A stretch of DNA of 64,000 nt from Medicago truncatula (GCF_003473485.1 NC_053044.1:35840091-35904090), one strand, 5' to 3'. Positions 46,786 through 59,159 are shown, numbered from the stretch's first letter. Numbers and translations are program-made. Notes: a model not told the origin generated them from the letters alone.

Positions 46786-47345
46786 AAATGTTAGAGCACT
46801 TTTTTTAAATACTTACTTTTTTATTGAATAAGTTTAGGAGAGGTCTCGCTACTTTATGTGATATTATTTATAAAGTGTGAACTTTACATTGATTTCGACT
46901 AATAAGAGAATGAATGGTAGAATCAAGAAATGTTTGGAGCACTTTTTTTAACACTTACTTTTTTATTGAGTGAGTTTATGAGAGGTCTCACTACTTTATG
47001 TGATATTATTTATAAAGTGTGAACTTTACATTGATTTCGACTAATAAGAGAATGAATGGTAGAATCAAGAAATGTTTGGAGCACTTTTTTTAACACTTAC
47101 TTTTTTATTGAGTGAGTTTATGAGAGGTCTCACTACTTTATGTGATATTATTTATAAAGTGTGAACTTTACATTGATTTCGACTAATAAGAGAATGAATG
47201 GTAGAATCAAGAAATGTTAGAAGCACTTTTTTTAAACACTTACTTTTTTATTGAGCGAGTTTATGAGAAGTCTCACTACTTTATGTGATATTATTTATAA
47301 AGTGTGAACTTTACATTGATTTCAACTAATAAGAGAATGAATGGT
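46786..47345. repeat. 142-bp tandem repeat, about four copies
   Basis: The unit contains AGCACTTTTTTTAACACTTA, TTTTTATTGAGTGAGTTTAT, GAGAGGTCTCACTACTTTAT and AGAGAATGAATGGTAGAATC. The word AATCAAGAAATGTT begins at 46921, 47063 and 47205, a period of exactly 142. The first and last copies are the most diverged. It lies between the two AVT6 first exons. Confidence 0.92.
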
Positions 47346-48018
47346 AGAAAGAGTGTCAAAAAGAGTGTTCCTAATACTCATCGTCAATTAAACTAAAAAT
47401 TAGTTAATACTATTGAGATTGTTTGAAGTTATTGATTCCAATTTTAGAGTGACCAAAATAGATTTTGGAGGTGTATATTTGATTTTGATATCTTTAGTTG
47501 CTTTCAAATATAATTGATTTGTTTTAAAAAATGCATTCTACTAGAGATTAGAATTTGTAATTTTTGTTTATATAGAGTTGATTTCTACATACATTTAAAC
47601 ATTTAAAGTTCGATGGACTTTTACATAAATATATCAAAACATAAATTATTTTACGAGTAACTCATTTATAGTCAACATCAATTCATTAAAAATCAACTTT
47701 TATCACCCGAGCATTAGACATACACTTATCTAAAGTTTCATTTGCTCATGTTTTGAGACGATTAAGTGTATAAATGTGTTTGTACACCTCAGCTCAAAGC
47801 TATTTTATCTAATCTAATTAATGTTTGGCTTTATAAACATCTAATTAAATTGTTTTTTATATAACTAGTTCCTTAAAATTATGCATCAAAAGAGATTATT
47901 CACATGTTTCATGAAAAGATACTTATGGATGTGGACGCATATCCAACCAAATAACCTACCGTATTTATTTTATTTTTCAACATCAGCAATACAAAAAAGT
48001 TTGGTCAAACAAATTTAA

Positions 48019-48025
48019 TATAAAT
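48019..48025 (+). promoter_or_regulatory. TATA box of the AVT6 gene
   Basis: TATAAAT, 98 nt upstream of the ATG at 48117, followed by GGATGGTAACATA as in the upstream copy. Confidence 0.6.
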
Positions 48026-48116
48026 GGATGGTAACATATATGTATAGTGTTTTGCACGTAACGAACTCCACATTTCCTTTCCTTTCTCAAACTCTCCAAA
48101 AAATCTCACCGCCGGG

Positions 48117-50271
48117 ATGTCACCAACACCGTCTGCCGGAGTCCACGTTCCTCTCTTGACCGGATCAAATCCGGCGGCGGTTCCTGGTTCAATCCCCGGT
48201 GCCGTATTCAATGTCGCCACCAGCATAATTGGCTCCGGAATCATGTCAATTCCGGCGATTCTCAAAGTTCTCGGTGTGCTTCCTTCCTTCGCCTTGATTC
48301 TTATTGTTGCCGTGCTCGCCGAAGTTTCTGTTGATTTTCTCATGCGTTTTACACATGCTGGTGTAACCACGACATACTCTGGTGTTATGAAGGAAGCTTT
48401 TGGGTCCGTTGGAGCTTTAAGCGCTCAAGTTTGTGTTATAATCACTAACTTTGGGGGTTTAGTTCTCTTCCTAATTATCATTGGTTAGAACTTAGAACCA
48501 ATTTAATCTCTTTCTTTTATTCTTAATTAAATTCTAAATCATTAATTAAGAGAGCTAAATATTCACCTTTTGGGTTAATTTTTTTGTTTATGAAAGTTTG
48601 AATTTGGGATTTGGTTTGTGAGCAAAACCAAGTTGATTGGTGAAGTTTTACACTTTAAAGTTTGGTTTTTTTATGTTTGTGATGTTGAAAAGATATGTTT
48701 TTGAATGATGGGTAGTTGCTTGTTTTCATTTGTTGATGTTTGTGTGTGATGGAACAACAGGGGATGTTTTATCTGGAAAGGAAAGTGGAGGTGAAGTGCA
48801 CTTGGGACTTTTGCAACAGTGGTTTGGGATTCATTGGTGGAATTCGAGGGAAGTTGCTCTTTTTATCACCTTGGTTCTTGTTATGCTTCCTTTGGTCTTG
48901 TACAAGCGTGTAGGTCAGTGTTCTAATGTTCTTCCATGATTTCTTAATTCTTAGTGCTTGTTTGGTATGACAGGGGCTCTGTCGGAGTCACAGTGAGTCA
49001 CCGTGATAATTCCATGTTCGGATTGGCAGTGGATTTGTTAGAATCACGGTGTGCCAATGTTATTTTGATAAAAGATATACTTTGAAGTTTCATCTAAATC
49101 ATGTGCCATTGTGATTTTATCATATTCTGCGTAATTCCAAACATGCTCTTTTTTCGTTTTGAGTTGAGGAGATTAAGTGGCAGAGATTGATGATATTTGT
49201 TATTGTTTTTTGTTTTATGCTGTTTTGAAATTTGTCAGAATCTTTGAAGTACAGTTCTGGAATATCAACTCTTCTTGCTGTGGCATTTGTTACCATTTGT
49301 TCTGGGTTGGCTATTGTTGCTTTGGTGCAAGGAAAAACACAAACTCCTAAATTGGTTCCTCGATTAGACTACCAGACATCATTCTTTGATTTGTTCACTG
49401 CAGTACCTGTTGTAGTTACAGCATTCACATTTCATTTCAATGGTACTTAGCTAGTTTGAATTATTTGTTCCTTTTTAAGGGTGTTAGAAAACATTGTTTG
49501 TTTTGTTATTGTTGTTGTGCTGATGAGTTATTTGATTTTACTTGCAGTGCATCCTATTGGGTTTGAGCTTGCGAGTCCATCTCATATGAAAACAGCAGTT
49601 CGATTAGCAATAATGTTTTGTGCTGTTGTCTACTTTACAATCGGTCTATTTGGCTACCTTTTGTTTGGAGATTCAACACAATCAGACATTCTAATCAATT
49701 TTGATCAGAATGCTGATTCTGCTGTTGGTTCCTTGTTCAATAGTTTAATACGTGTAAGCTACGCACTCCACATTATGTTGGTATTCCCTCTTATAAATTT
49801 CTCTTTAAGAGCCAACATCGATGAACTCCTATTCCCTAAGAAGCCTCTGCTAGCCACAGACAACAAGAGATTTGTGATTATCACTCTTGTGCTCTTAGTA
49901 TTCTCCTATCTTGCTGCTATAGCTATCCCAGATATTTGGTACTTCTTTCAGTTTTTAGGATCAACAACTGCCCTGTCCCTTGCCTTTGTTTTCCCTGGCA
50001 CTATTGTTTTAAGGTAACATTTCTTCTTTCATAATCTTCTTAATTATTATCCTATTAAAGGTGACAAATTGGAAACAGAATAAAGGAATGAAATCATGAA
50101 TGAATAAAGCCAGGCTCCTAAATTTTCTTTGTTTCCAATGACAGGGATGCTCTTGGCATATCAACAAGACAGGACAAAATTATAGCACTGGTTATGATTA
50201 TATTAGCTGTAGTGACAAGTGTAATTGCAATCTCCACCAACATATACAATGCTTTAAGTAGCAAGTCATAA
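48117..50271 (+). CDS. AVT6: AVT6-type vacuolar amino acid transporter, 5 exons
   Basis: Exons: 48117-48483, 48761-48913, 49239-49442, 49548-50013, 50145-50271, with GT-AG joints in phase, giving 438 residues. The start MSPTPSAGVHVPLLTGSNPA is the only ATG that opens the conserved N-terminus. The AAAP-family signature NVATSIIGSGIMSIPAILK forms helix 1, followed by about ten more hydrophobic segments, including VDFLMRFT, EVALFITLVLVMLPLVLYKR, VAFVTICSGLAIVALVQ, FDLFTAVPVVVTAFTFHFNV and HPIGFELASP. It ends NIYNALSSKS. Members of the plant AVT6 clade are tonoplast carriers related to animal SLC38 that export amino acids (acidic ones in tested cases) from the vacuole. Substrate and membrane here are inferred from the family. 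A second copy of promoter plus exon 1 lies 2 kb upstream. Confidence 0.96.
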
Positions 50272-51406
50272 AGTTGGTGCTCTCTTTTCCCATTCTTTTG
50301 TTGTTGCTTTATACTACAGAAAGTTTTATAGGAGGGAGTTGGGGCGTGGAAGGGGCAAAAATTCCAGGCTCATTTTGTTGGTTTTCTTGGATGCCTTGTT
50401 GTAAAAATCTTGCAAGGAATTGTTGTAAATAATATCGAAGTATCAAAGCAATGAAATTCAAGAGTCTAGCAGAAACATGTGACAAAGTTGGGGTTGTATT
50501 AGTTTCTTCAAAAAAAATATTTTTGTATTAGTCAGATCCATGTGAACCTAGCTAATTATTGTTTGAATGACTCATCTGTTATGTAAATTACTATATGTCC
50601 CATGTCATTATCTTGTCAAATAAAAGGTCCCATGCGATGATGGTAATCGTGCAATCTTCATCCACAAGAACAGTGTTTGGATATATTATTAAAGGAAAAC
50701 TACTATAAAAAAATGTATAAAATCGACGTATGTGACGGTGGTGGAATTATTTTATGCAAAATATTATTAATATTATAAACACCACTTGGTAAATGTATTT
50801 AAAATTTTGACGTTGATATGTCACTTTGTCCGAAATGAATCCGATCAGATAAAATGTTTGAGGTGAGTGAAATCGGATATTCACAAGTAATGGAGCATGT
50901 TTGGTCTAAATAAATGAAAGCTGTGAAAAGATGTCAGAAATGGCCTGTGTTAATTGTTAGCTATGTTATACCCAATTTAACGTTTCTTAATTGAATTCCC
51001 CATTCTGATTTTCTTTTAGCATGTGCATTTAAAAGCGATAACCCGTGCTACTTGAACAAATGTTTTCGTCTGAATTTTTAAAAAATAGTTAAGAGGTTGA
51101 TCAAATATTTCACTACTATAGATTAACAAAATGTTTGCACATTGCATAATATAGAGGTCACATTGTAAAATTGTTTGTTTTGATTGATACGATTTCTTTT
51201 AAATTTTGATTTAGAATTTTTATAAATTATATTATATTTTAAGTTAAAAAAATATTTGATTCACGACTATATTTTCCAAATTAGATAAGAGTTTGAAAAT
51301 TAATATAGTAGGGTTAGCTTTTTAATATGATATATTTAAAAATAAATTTGTTATGTATTTCTTTAAATTTTATTTATACAATGAGTAAATATCATATGAG
51401 CATTGA
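50272..51406. other. 3' flank of AVT6 and AT-rich intergenic DNA
   Basis: 50272-50460 is probably the 3' UTR of AVT6. The remainder is AT-rich with no open frame of note. Confidence 0.5.
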
Positions 51407-51555
51407 CAAGTCATCCCCAAGGGGCAGCTCAAGTGATTGAAATGAGACATCAAAAGGAGCTCGAAAAGGAAATAATTAGAGTTCAAATCACGACTACTAA
51501 CATATCATATTAACAACTAAATTTGTCTCTTGACAAAAAAAAAAAAAAAAAACTA
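51407..51555 (+). mobile_element. Degenerate SINE
   Basis: Reads CCCCAAGGGGCAGCTCAAGT followed by GATTGAAATGAGACATC and a B-box-like GAGTTCAAATC, then an A-rich end (A run at 51536-51551). It looks like a tRNA-derived SINE body with poly-A tail. The box sequences are diverged. Confidence 0.5.
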
Positions 51556-51836
51556 TTTTTTGGTAAATAGAGATATACTGTATTTCATTAACCAAAACTG
51601 ATATTACAACCTTCATGGAATCAAGAAACCAAAAGAAAAGAATCTCCAGTACATACATGTGAGAAATTGACTCATCGATTTCTAATCTTTTATTAAATTT
51701 AGTCAAAAGATACATAACAATTTCCAGTGTACCTTGAAAATTCCTTCATGGCCAGTTTACTCTAATATCATCACCATATTTCATGCTCCGAGCCAACAAG
51801 AAGAAGGGTAAAAAAGGCAAGAAACTCTAGTAAAAG

Positions 51837-54572
51837 TCAGGAAGACACATCATACTTAAGATCTTGGAACCTTTTCATCAAGCTCGACTTGAATTTCTCA
51901 ATATCTGCATCCTCAAGTGAACTTGGAGCAGACCTGATAACTGAAATGGCCCCAGCACGATACAAGGATGCAAGAACTTCATCTATAAGAAAAAAAAATT
52001 GTCATTGTTGATAGAAAACTGAAAAGAGTCTTGTAAGTACAGCCCATAAGTTAAAAGAGTGCAGACAGACACATTTGATATGCTGTGGGGTGCGGGTTCG
52101 AATCAACAATTCCTCCCTTTTCAGCACTTAGTGAGTGTGAATTTTGGCCGTTAGGCTTTTTTTGTTTAAAAAAAGAGAAGAAAACTAGTGCTAGCAGCAC
52201 TGCCGTCACAACTACATATTCATCCGACCTTGTAATATTGTAAGAACTGGAATCTTATCCAATATGCTCATAGGACAAAATACATGTGTTGATAATTTAT
52301 CATTGTATAATATAAGGACTACTGATAAGGTGCTTTGATAGCTTTGGAGAGTGAGGAAAATAAGGGTTGGTGAGATAAGGGGTTGTGGGCTCAACTCCCG
52401 CTAAAATACACATGATGTCTCATGCATACAGTGTCCCAAAATAAATTGACAAATGTTCCTTTTCAATTTTATATGCCCATATTGATTGAATAAAGATGAC
52501 AAACACTTGAAACAATAGTTTTCTGAAGTTCTTATTACGCTTTGATCTTACAGTTGATTTTTAGCTAGAATATTGTACAGATAAATTGCAATGGATGAAC
52601 ATTTCTGGTCTACTATCCACCAGCATATTAAAAAGAAATGGTCTACTTAGAAACAAAAATCTGGTAAGTAATATGCATAGGATATTTAAATTAAGACTTT
52701 AAAGTTCAACCTGACTGTGACAGCTGAGACAGAGCATTCAGTGCTGCTTTCCGCGTACGGTCATCTTTAGCCGTGCTTAACATATTTATGAGCTCTTTAT
52801 CTCCACCCAACTCGACTATCTTCATCCTGCTCCCATCTTTGAGCAAAAGGAAGGTGGGCAATTTGAATATACACATGCAAGTATGGAAGGTAGTTATACT
52901 TATATCTTACATTGAAAAACTAAGGATATATAATTACAAAATATTGTGAGCATCGTATATCAAATTGAACACTCAAACTAGCTAAAACCAAAAAGAGGCT
53001 ATTTGCTGGTTACAGAACAGAACTCAGTTTTCGATCATTGCTACATCTGTGCTATATCATAAAAAAAAAGTCATAACGGAGAACAAGGCAACTCTTTTAA
53101 CCATTAATTCAACAATTTCAATTTCCAGATCAATTAAAATTTCAGTAACTGTTTCAGCCGTTCAGGAACAGTTCAAACGCAGAATCTTATTCTATAATTC
53201 TTTTATCTAAGTTCAAAATTTCCCATCAACTCTCCCCTTTAACCAGAATTTGGTCATCTCATCAGCAGCTGAGGTTAATATTCTATATTACTCAAATCAA
53301 GCACATGAAAAATGAACTTTACTTGTTTAACAGAACAAACACCTTACACCACATAAAGTGCTTCAATGAATCGATATATGGTCATAATTTTTTTTAAATA
53401 CTTATACCAAGTGATTTGTGAAGAAATACATAGATAGTTCCAAGTACCATCTTTCGCAAAACGGGCTAATCTAGAAGCTCCCATCCTTTTAAATAAGGGA
53501 TCCTTGACACGCAAAAGAGAAACCGACTGATGCATCAAATTTTCCCCTGAAATTTTTATTTCAACAACACTGTCAGGTTTGAACCACCAAGAGTAAACAG
53601 AAGCTTCATGAGCAAGAAATCGTTGCAGCAAAAGTGTTGAAAGCTGGATGATCAATACCCATATAAGGAAAGAACTGGTATCCCGCATAAAGTGCAGACC
53701 CGAAAAATATACTCTTCAATAACCACCCAAATTTTCTCTCAACTTCATGCTCCAAGAGTAGGTGCTCATCTGGTCATGCAACATAATAGAGCAGTTCATT
53801 CACACAACATAATGAAACCAAAATCATTTAGAGTTCAACTTCTTTGCGTGTTATAGTTCCATGTTTTGACATAATGAATGAGAAGCACTGACACAGACGA
53901 CAAATTCACCGGCCACAACACTGACACAGGTAATATAGGAAAATGACAAGTGAATGTAATCGCACGCATGTGCCGGCATATCAATGCCGGACATTGACAC
54001 GTGTCAGCTATGAAGCAAGGACACTCCTTGGGTTAGGCAACGTGTCCGACACGGACACTTGTAATTACAAATTATGTAATCTTTTCAAATTATTAGCTGT
54101 GTCGCCGTGTCAGTGTCCGGTGTTCGTGTCCGTATCCATGCTTCATAGCGTGCCGGACACTGGAGACGCCTTCCATCTCAAGTGTCAGTACAGAGATTAA
54201 ATCACATAAATTCCCCAAAATCAGCATTAAGTAGTAGTGCCTATCATTTACTACTACAAGTTCAGTTTTTTACACAGTAAATTAGTTAGTTCTTCAATTT
54301 GAGGGATTCATTTTTATTCTCAAGAAAATGATTTCATAGCTGTACCAATTTTTCAACAAAACTATGGGTAAAGAAAAGGTGATACCTTTACTATTAGAAG
54401 ATGAAAAATTACGAGATTGTTGATTGATCGTAACTCTTCTTCTACACAAATACTGCAAAACAGACAAAAATTTCAAATTATGAGTTGAAGTTGTAAATGA
54501 ATGAAAAAAGTATTGTAAATTTAGGATCAAAGAGAAAATTACGTTAGAGAATTGAGCTGCTATGGCGCGCAT
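51837..54572 (-). CDS. Small ARM-repeat protein, likely organelle-targeted, 6 exons
   Basis: Exons (minus): 54572-54543, 54452-54386, 53769-53659, 53546-53448, 52836-52711, 51982-51837. Joints are GT-AG in phase, giving 192 residues. The N-terminus MRAIAAQFSNYLCRRRVTIN is Arg-rich with Ser (RNFSSSNSK) and almost no acidic residues, as in mitochondrial presequences. A hydrophobic stretch follows (WLLKSIFFGSALYAGYQFFP), a possible membrane anchor. Then come armadillo-like helices: LLRVKDPLFKRMGASRLARF, KIVELGGDKELINMLSTAKD and RTRKAALNALSQLSQSDEVL. The C-terminal helix includes EDADIEKFKSSLMKRFQDLK. ARM/HEAT helices act as protein-binding scaffolds; this small plant family has no established role. 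The long open frame across 53344-53688 mixes exon 4 with intron 3, which is why it reads strangely there. Confidence 0.87.
52050..52175 (+). mobile_element. SINE in intron 5 of the ARM-repeat gene
   Basis: Contains a B box (GCGGGTTCGAATC), then GAGTGTGAATTTTGGCCGTTAGGC and a T/A-rich end. This body is typical of legume tRNA-derived SINEs (GTGTGAATTT..GCC..TAGGC). The A box region is less clear. Confidence 0.6.
53879..54150. mobile_element. Paired MITE copies (GACACGGACAC family) in intron 2 of the ARM gene
   Basis: 53879-53995 has GAAGCACTGACACAGACGAC and ends with GACATTGACACGTGTC. 54008-54150 starts CTATGAAGCAAGGACACTCC and ends CGTATCCATGCTTCATAG, an inverted repeat, with GTGTCCGACACGGACAC and GTGTCAGTGTCCGGTGTTCG inside. 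A relative is at 37700-37815. Confidence 0.55.
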
Positions 54573-54825
54573 TGTGCGATAGATACTGAATCTGGCCAAT
54601 CGAATGTGACAATGCTCTTTGCGTCAAGATTGATTCAACAACTCTGATATGAACATGGAGGATCCGGATTCGTCTGCTATATTCCGGGTCGGGTTTTAGA
54701 AATTCATACCCGAATGACGAAACTCAGTCTAGAATAGAAGAAGACGATTCTTTTGGGCTTGAGAAAATTTGTCCATTAAAGCCCAATAATTTTTACTTAT
54801 TTTCCATGATTTGTAGGAAAAAAAA

Positions 54826-54960
54826 AAGGTATTGTCGCTTACCTCAGTTGGTAGGGACATTGTATAATTTATGCAGGGGTCGGGTTCGAACCCCGGACAC
54901 CCCACATCTCCACATTTAATTGTGTGAGCTCCAGCCACTAGGCTATTACACAAAAAAAAA
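54826..54960 (+). mobile_element. tRNA-derived SINE upstream of the ARM-repeat gene
   Basis: A box TACCTCAGTTGGTAGGGAC, B box GGGTTCGAACCCC, then CGGACACCCCAC, TTGTGTGAGCTCC and CACTAGGCTATTACAC with an A tail at 54950-54961. GTATT occurs on both sides (54830 and 54963) and may be part of the target duplication. Same family as 28205-28315; this copy is the better preserved. Confidence 0.8.
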
Positions 54961-55181
54961 AAGTATTTTCCATAAGTTAATTACGTAGTATCCCTAAAAA
55001 TAGTTACATTCTGTTAATTTTTTTTTTATTGAAGGGGACAAAACTTAAAACAACAAAAACTAAACAATTAAAGGAACTTTTATTGGCATGTATTTACACT
55101 ATAGAGTTGTTTACTAAGAAGTTAAATTTGCCCACCTAAATTGACATCGACGAAAATTAAATCTGAGATCTAGAGGTGGAA

Positions 55182-58100
55182 TGTAACACCCTCTTTGATT
55201 ATTTAATTATTTTGTTGAGTTTAGAGTCTATTAAGATGATTTATATGATTGATGTGATTTAAATGATTATGTGATGTGTGTTATTTTATTTGAGAGGTCT
55301 TATTTTAATATTTAATAAGATTAAAATAAATATTGAGATGAGGGGTTGTTTTGAGAATTTAGAGAGTTTTGTGGGAAAAAGAGGAAATAAGATAAAAAAG
55401 ATAGGAAGAGATAAATAGGAGAGAATAGGTTTAGAAAAGTTTTCACGTACAATCAGTTTTTGGAGAAAAGGGAGAACAAGAGGAGAGAAGAACCAAGAGA
55501 GAGCTGCTGATCGATTTTGCTAAGGTAAGGGTGGGACTAACATTCAATTCTCTTAAGCTTGTAATTCTGATGATTAGATTTAACATGTCGTAGGTTTAGT
55601 TTTTGAGGATTTTGGAATTAGGCTTAAGAGTGATAATTGATGGTTAGATGATGTATAACTGCTGAATTGATGTAGAAAGTATATACAGACCTTAGATAAT
55701 TCATAGGGTGATGTTTAGAATCAGCTTTAAGCTTAGAACCATGTGATTAGGGGGATTTTCGTGAAAATCTGCATTCTGCTCGAGCTGAGATTCATCGCTC
55801 GCCTCACGAGCAATTCCCTTCGCCTCGTGAGTTACGTAGCTCGTCATAGCGAGTTGACCAGTGAGGAAACCTGATTTTGTGATTTAACCTTTTGGGTCGA
55901 GCTTTAGATGGTTTTGAGTGCCTTAAGATGTATAAGAATGGTTAGGCAAGTTTTTAGATTAAGAATTGAATATTGGGGAAGTTAAAGATGGGATTTTTGG
56001 GTGAAAATTGTCAAGTTCCCGAGAGCACCCAATTTTAGTTCGCCAAGGCGAACAACCTTTTTTCTGAACTCGCCATAGCGAGTAATGCCTCTCGCCTCGC
56101 GAGCTCCTTAGAGACAGACTACCTTGCTTAGGGTTTATGCGATCTTTGTCGCACGAGATGTTATGAGTTGATCTTTAGGGTAGGAATGGAGGTTGATTAT
56201 AGTACTGTTAATGCTCAGTGAGTCTGATATATATGATTTGTTGTTGCGAGTAATGTGATATAGTTTTATATGCATTATGTGAATTATCTAAGATGTTTAA
56301 AGTTGCTATTGATTATTATTTGATATTGTTATATCTTGAGACGTTATGTGCTGTCTATGTTGCTGTTGTATATTGATTAGGCTGCATGTGTCAGTCAAAG
56401 TTGTAAGATGTCGTTCCAAAGTGTTGGATTCTTAAGTTGTTGATGTTGTCTAAGTTGTTCAAGTTGACTGAGTCCATGCATACTGATGAGATAAAACCGC
56501 AAGTGCACGGTCTTACCGAAGTAGTATTAAAAGAGATCGTTCCGACAGGGAGTAGTTCAATTCAATTAACCTTTGGAAATGATTAGAAGGGAAAAGAATT
56601 ATAAGTTGGGGGGTTTTCAAGCGATTGAAAATTAATAATATAAAAGGAGCCTTGGGATCGTTGGTTTCATCTAAATAACAAGTCCTTCTCAAACCAAAAC
56701 TATAAGCTTATAATGTTATGTTAGACCTAATTTCTCAAGACAGTTTCTCTTATGTTCCTCTAGCAACCAAGCCTATTTCGCTGACTTGATTACTATTAGA
56801 TTTTGGTTCTTCTAACAACCAAGCCTATTTCGCTGACTTGATTGTTATTAGTTCCCTTGAAGATCGAAACTATATGTCTCAAAGATTGCAAAGCCTATTT
56901 CGCTGACTTTGCAATCCTTGTCTAAATTCACTTGTTCGAATATCAAAGCTTCACTTTCGTTTTACGAATTGATATTTGGAATAATGGATAAACAATTATC
57001 AAACCCTCGACTTTCGTTTCCACAGTTTGATAATGGTTGATCCATGTTAAAGCGGTGAATTTAGATAAGAAATTAGGGTTACATAAGATTAAGGCTTAGA
57101 GCTTGGCTTGATTAGAATTATGTCATTTAGACTTATCCAACAATCCCAAGACAAGGAGAAGTTTACTCACTCATGTTCATCGTAGACATGAGGGAGAAGA
57201 GAGAAAACATAAAGGTAAATGACAAGAAAATAAAGGAAAAGAAAAGAACTTTTAATTAGAAAAGCAATTGTCACTTATTGTATTCCAAGTAAAGATGAAT
57301 ATTTGTGATGGGTGGCTACTCTATTTATAGCATACACTTGACTTAAAATCTAAGCAATTACATTTGGGCTAAAAATAGAGTAGCTTAAAATCTAAGCAAA
57401 AAGCAGCAAAAGGCACTCTGGAGGGTGGCACGGCCGTGCCAAGGCTAGCACGGGCCGTGCCAAGCTTATGACTGTGGGGAGACATATTTTTGTCTCTCAA
57501 TCTTCATATTTTTGCATCCAATCGGCTCCAAGTCCCTTTCTTTTGCTCCAAGACTCAATCCATCCAATATTCATTCCTGAAATAAAATAAAATGCAATTT
57601 GTAGTAAACTATCCTAAAAAGAAAATAATACTAATATATAATAAAATAAAATCTAAATAAAACTAAACTAAAAAGCATATAAAAATAGTCAATAAATGAC
57701 TCATCACATACTCATTAAAGTTGGGGGCTTGATGTCCTGGAGCCTTTGCTCAATTAAGTTGAGGGCTTGATGCTCTGGGAGTATATTAATGCTCAAATAA
57801 GTTTAGGGCTTGATGCCCTGGATTGGTACCACATGCATGATTAAGAAGATAAGTTGCATAGTCAAGTCGAAGTTGCATTGTCGAGTCAAGTTGTTAAGTT
57901 GTTTCATTTTAATGAAGTGTTTAATGAGGAATTATTATATGATGAATTGATGATGTCTCATCCCTTCTGCTTGGAAATGTTGCTCTTCGTATGGGTAACT
58001 TGCAGGTGATCGAGAATAAGTTGCTGTTAGTTGCTGTCGTGAGTGGTTTCCTTCTCACGTGTGTCTTAGGTGCTCTGATACGTAACGGGATGTGAACTTT

Positions 58101-58387
58101 GTTGCATGCTTTTCTATTCCTTACGTATTGCTTTATGAAGTTTAATGACTATGTTTTAGATTGGATTTTTATGAGATAATTATGATGAGACCTTCGTGCC
58201 AAAGATTGTTTTTAGATGATGAATAAATTCCGCTGCGAAGTATAAAATATTATGTTGTTGATTTTTGAAGGATAAATAGTTATTTATTCAGTTTATGATT
58301 TTAAGAAAAGAAGTGTGACATTCCGTTTATGTGAATTACTCTGATTATTTTTATGAAATTTTTATGTTGGAAAAACGGGGTGTTAAA
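55182..58387. mobile_element. Solo LTR (TGTAACACCC family), target duplication TGGAA, with nested element
   Basis: Exact repeats TGGAA flank it at 55177-55181 and 58388-58392. It begins TGTAACACCCTCTTTG and ends ACGGGGTGTTAAA, where the expected terminal CA has become AA. Without the insertion at 56484-57706 it is about 1983 bp, nearly the length of its relative at 40190-42181 (1992 bp). Shared internal features are the GTAAGGGTGGG word near the 5' part, the CTCGCC/GGCGAG hairpin clusters (55795-55860, 56037-56103), GGGCTTGATG..CTGGA words and ATGGGTAACTTGCAGGTGATC. It has no coding region. Confidence 0.86.
56484..57706. mobile_element. Nested TG..CA element (solo-LTR-like), target duplication CATAC
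   Basis: Exact CATAC at 56479-56483 and 57707-57711. Begins TGATGAGATAAAACCGCAAG and ends AATGACTCATCA, with TGATGAG/CTCATCA as a terminal inverted repeat. The start (GCAAGTGCACGGTC, CGAAGTAGTA, GATCGTTCCGACAGGGAGT) parallels the start of 20222-21363. Internally AAGCCTATTTCGCTGACTT is repeated three times (about 56769, 56820, 56891). Near the right end GGCACGGCCGTGCC and GCACGGGCCGTGC palindromes occur (57425-57462). There is no coding region; probably a solo LTR. Confidence 0.83.
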
Positions 58388-58392
58388 TGGAA

Positions 58393-59159
58393 CACACAAC
58401 ATAAAGTCTTAAATCAACACTACCAGACCAACTCAATGAGTTCAAAAATAGGGAACTAACTACTATCTATACCCATGAACATCCATTATCATCCTTGGGA
58501 ATAATATAATAACAACAACAATAATAAAATAATTATTATTTTAATAAAAAATTATAATAAAGTAACACTTCCTTTAAAAAGAAATAATTTTAAAGTATAA
58601 AGAGAGAAAAAAAAAAGTATTGATTGAATACAAAGAATAATACAAATATTGCGATAACTGAGTCAAAATTTATAAATGTTTATTTGACATTTAAAATAGT
58701 TTCAACAATTTTTGTTAACATATAAGAAAAAAACATCTAAGATGAACGAATGAAAGAAACATTGATAAATTTTAAATCAATTATACTATCAATTTGACAT
58801 TTTTTGCTTATGCTATAATCGAGGCAACAAATGAAATTATTCTGTTCTTCTCTAAATAAAATGAAATTATTCGAACAACACACATGAGAAGAAAAAGTTG
58901 GGATTTTTTTTTTAAAAGTTAAATTAGTCCATCCAAATTAACTTTATAAAGAATGTTGAGAGTTTGAAAATTTGGGATTATTAACTGAACTTAAGAGAAT
59001 TCTCGCCCAGATAAAACAAACATATTCAAATAGAACCAACACATCAAGTGTCAAAAATATTTGAATCATAGATTCCTCTCTGCATGCTGGTCTCAATCCC
59101 TATTTGCGACTTAATTACAAATTACTGGACAGAAACTTTGTGGACTCCAAATCAACATT
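58393..59159. other. AT-rich intergenic DNA, 3' side of the EF-Tu-like gene
   Basis: No gene seen. The last part is probably the 3' UTR of the EF-Tu-like gene, which ends at 59160. Confidence 0.45.

Noticed and set aside
53344..53688. 114-residue open frame on the minus strand as a gene
   Set aside because: It combines exon 4 of the ARM-repeat gene with intron 3 and part of intron 4; the spliced frame uses 53769-53659 and 53546-53448.
54834..54905. Possible tRNA gene with A and B boxes
   Set aside because: No acceptor or anticodon stem can be formed and the downstream body plus A tail match a SINE also present at 28205-28315.
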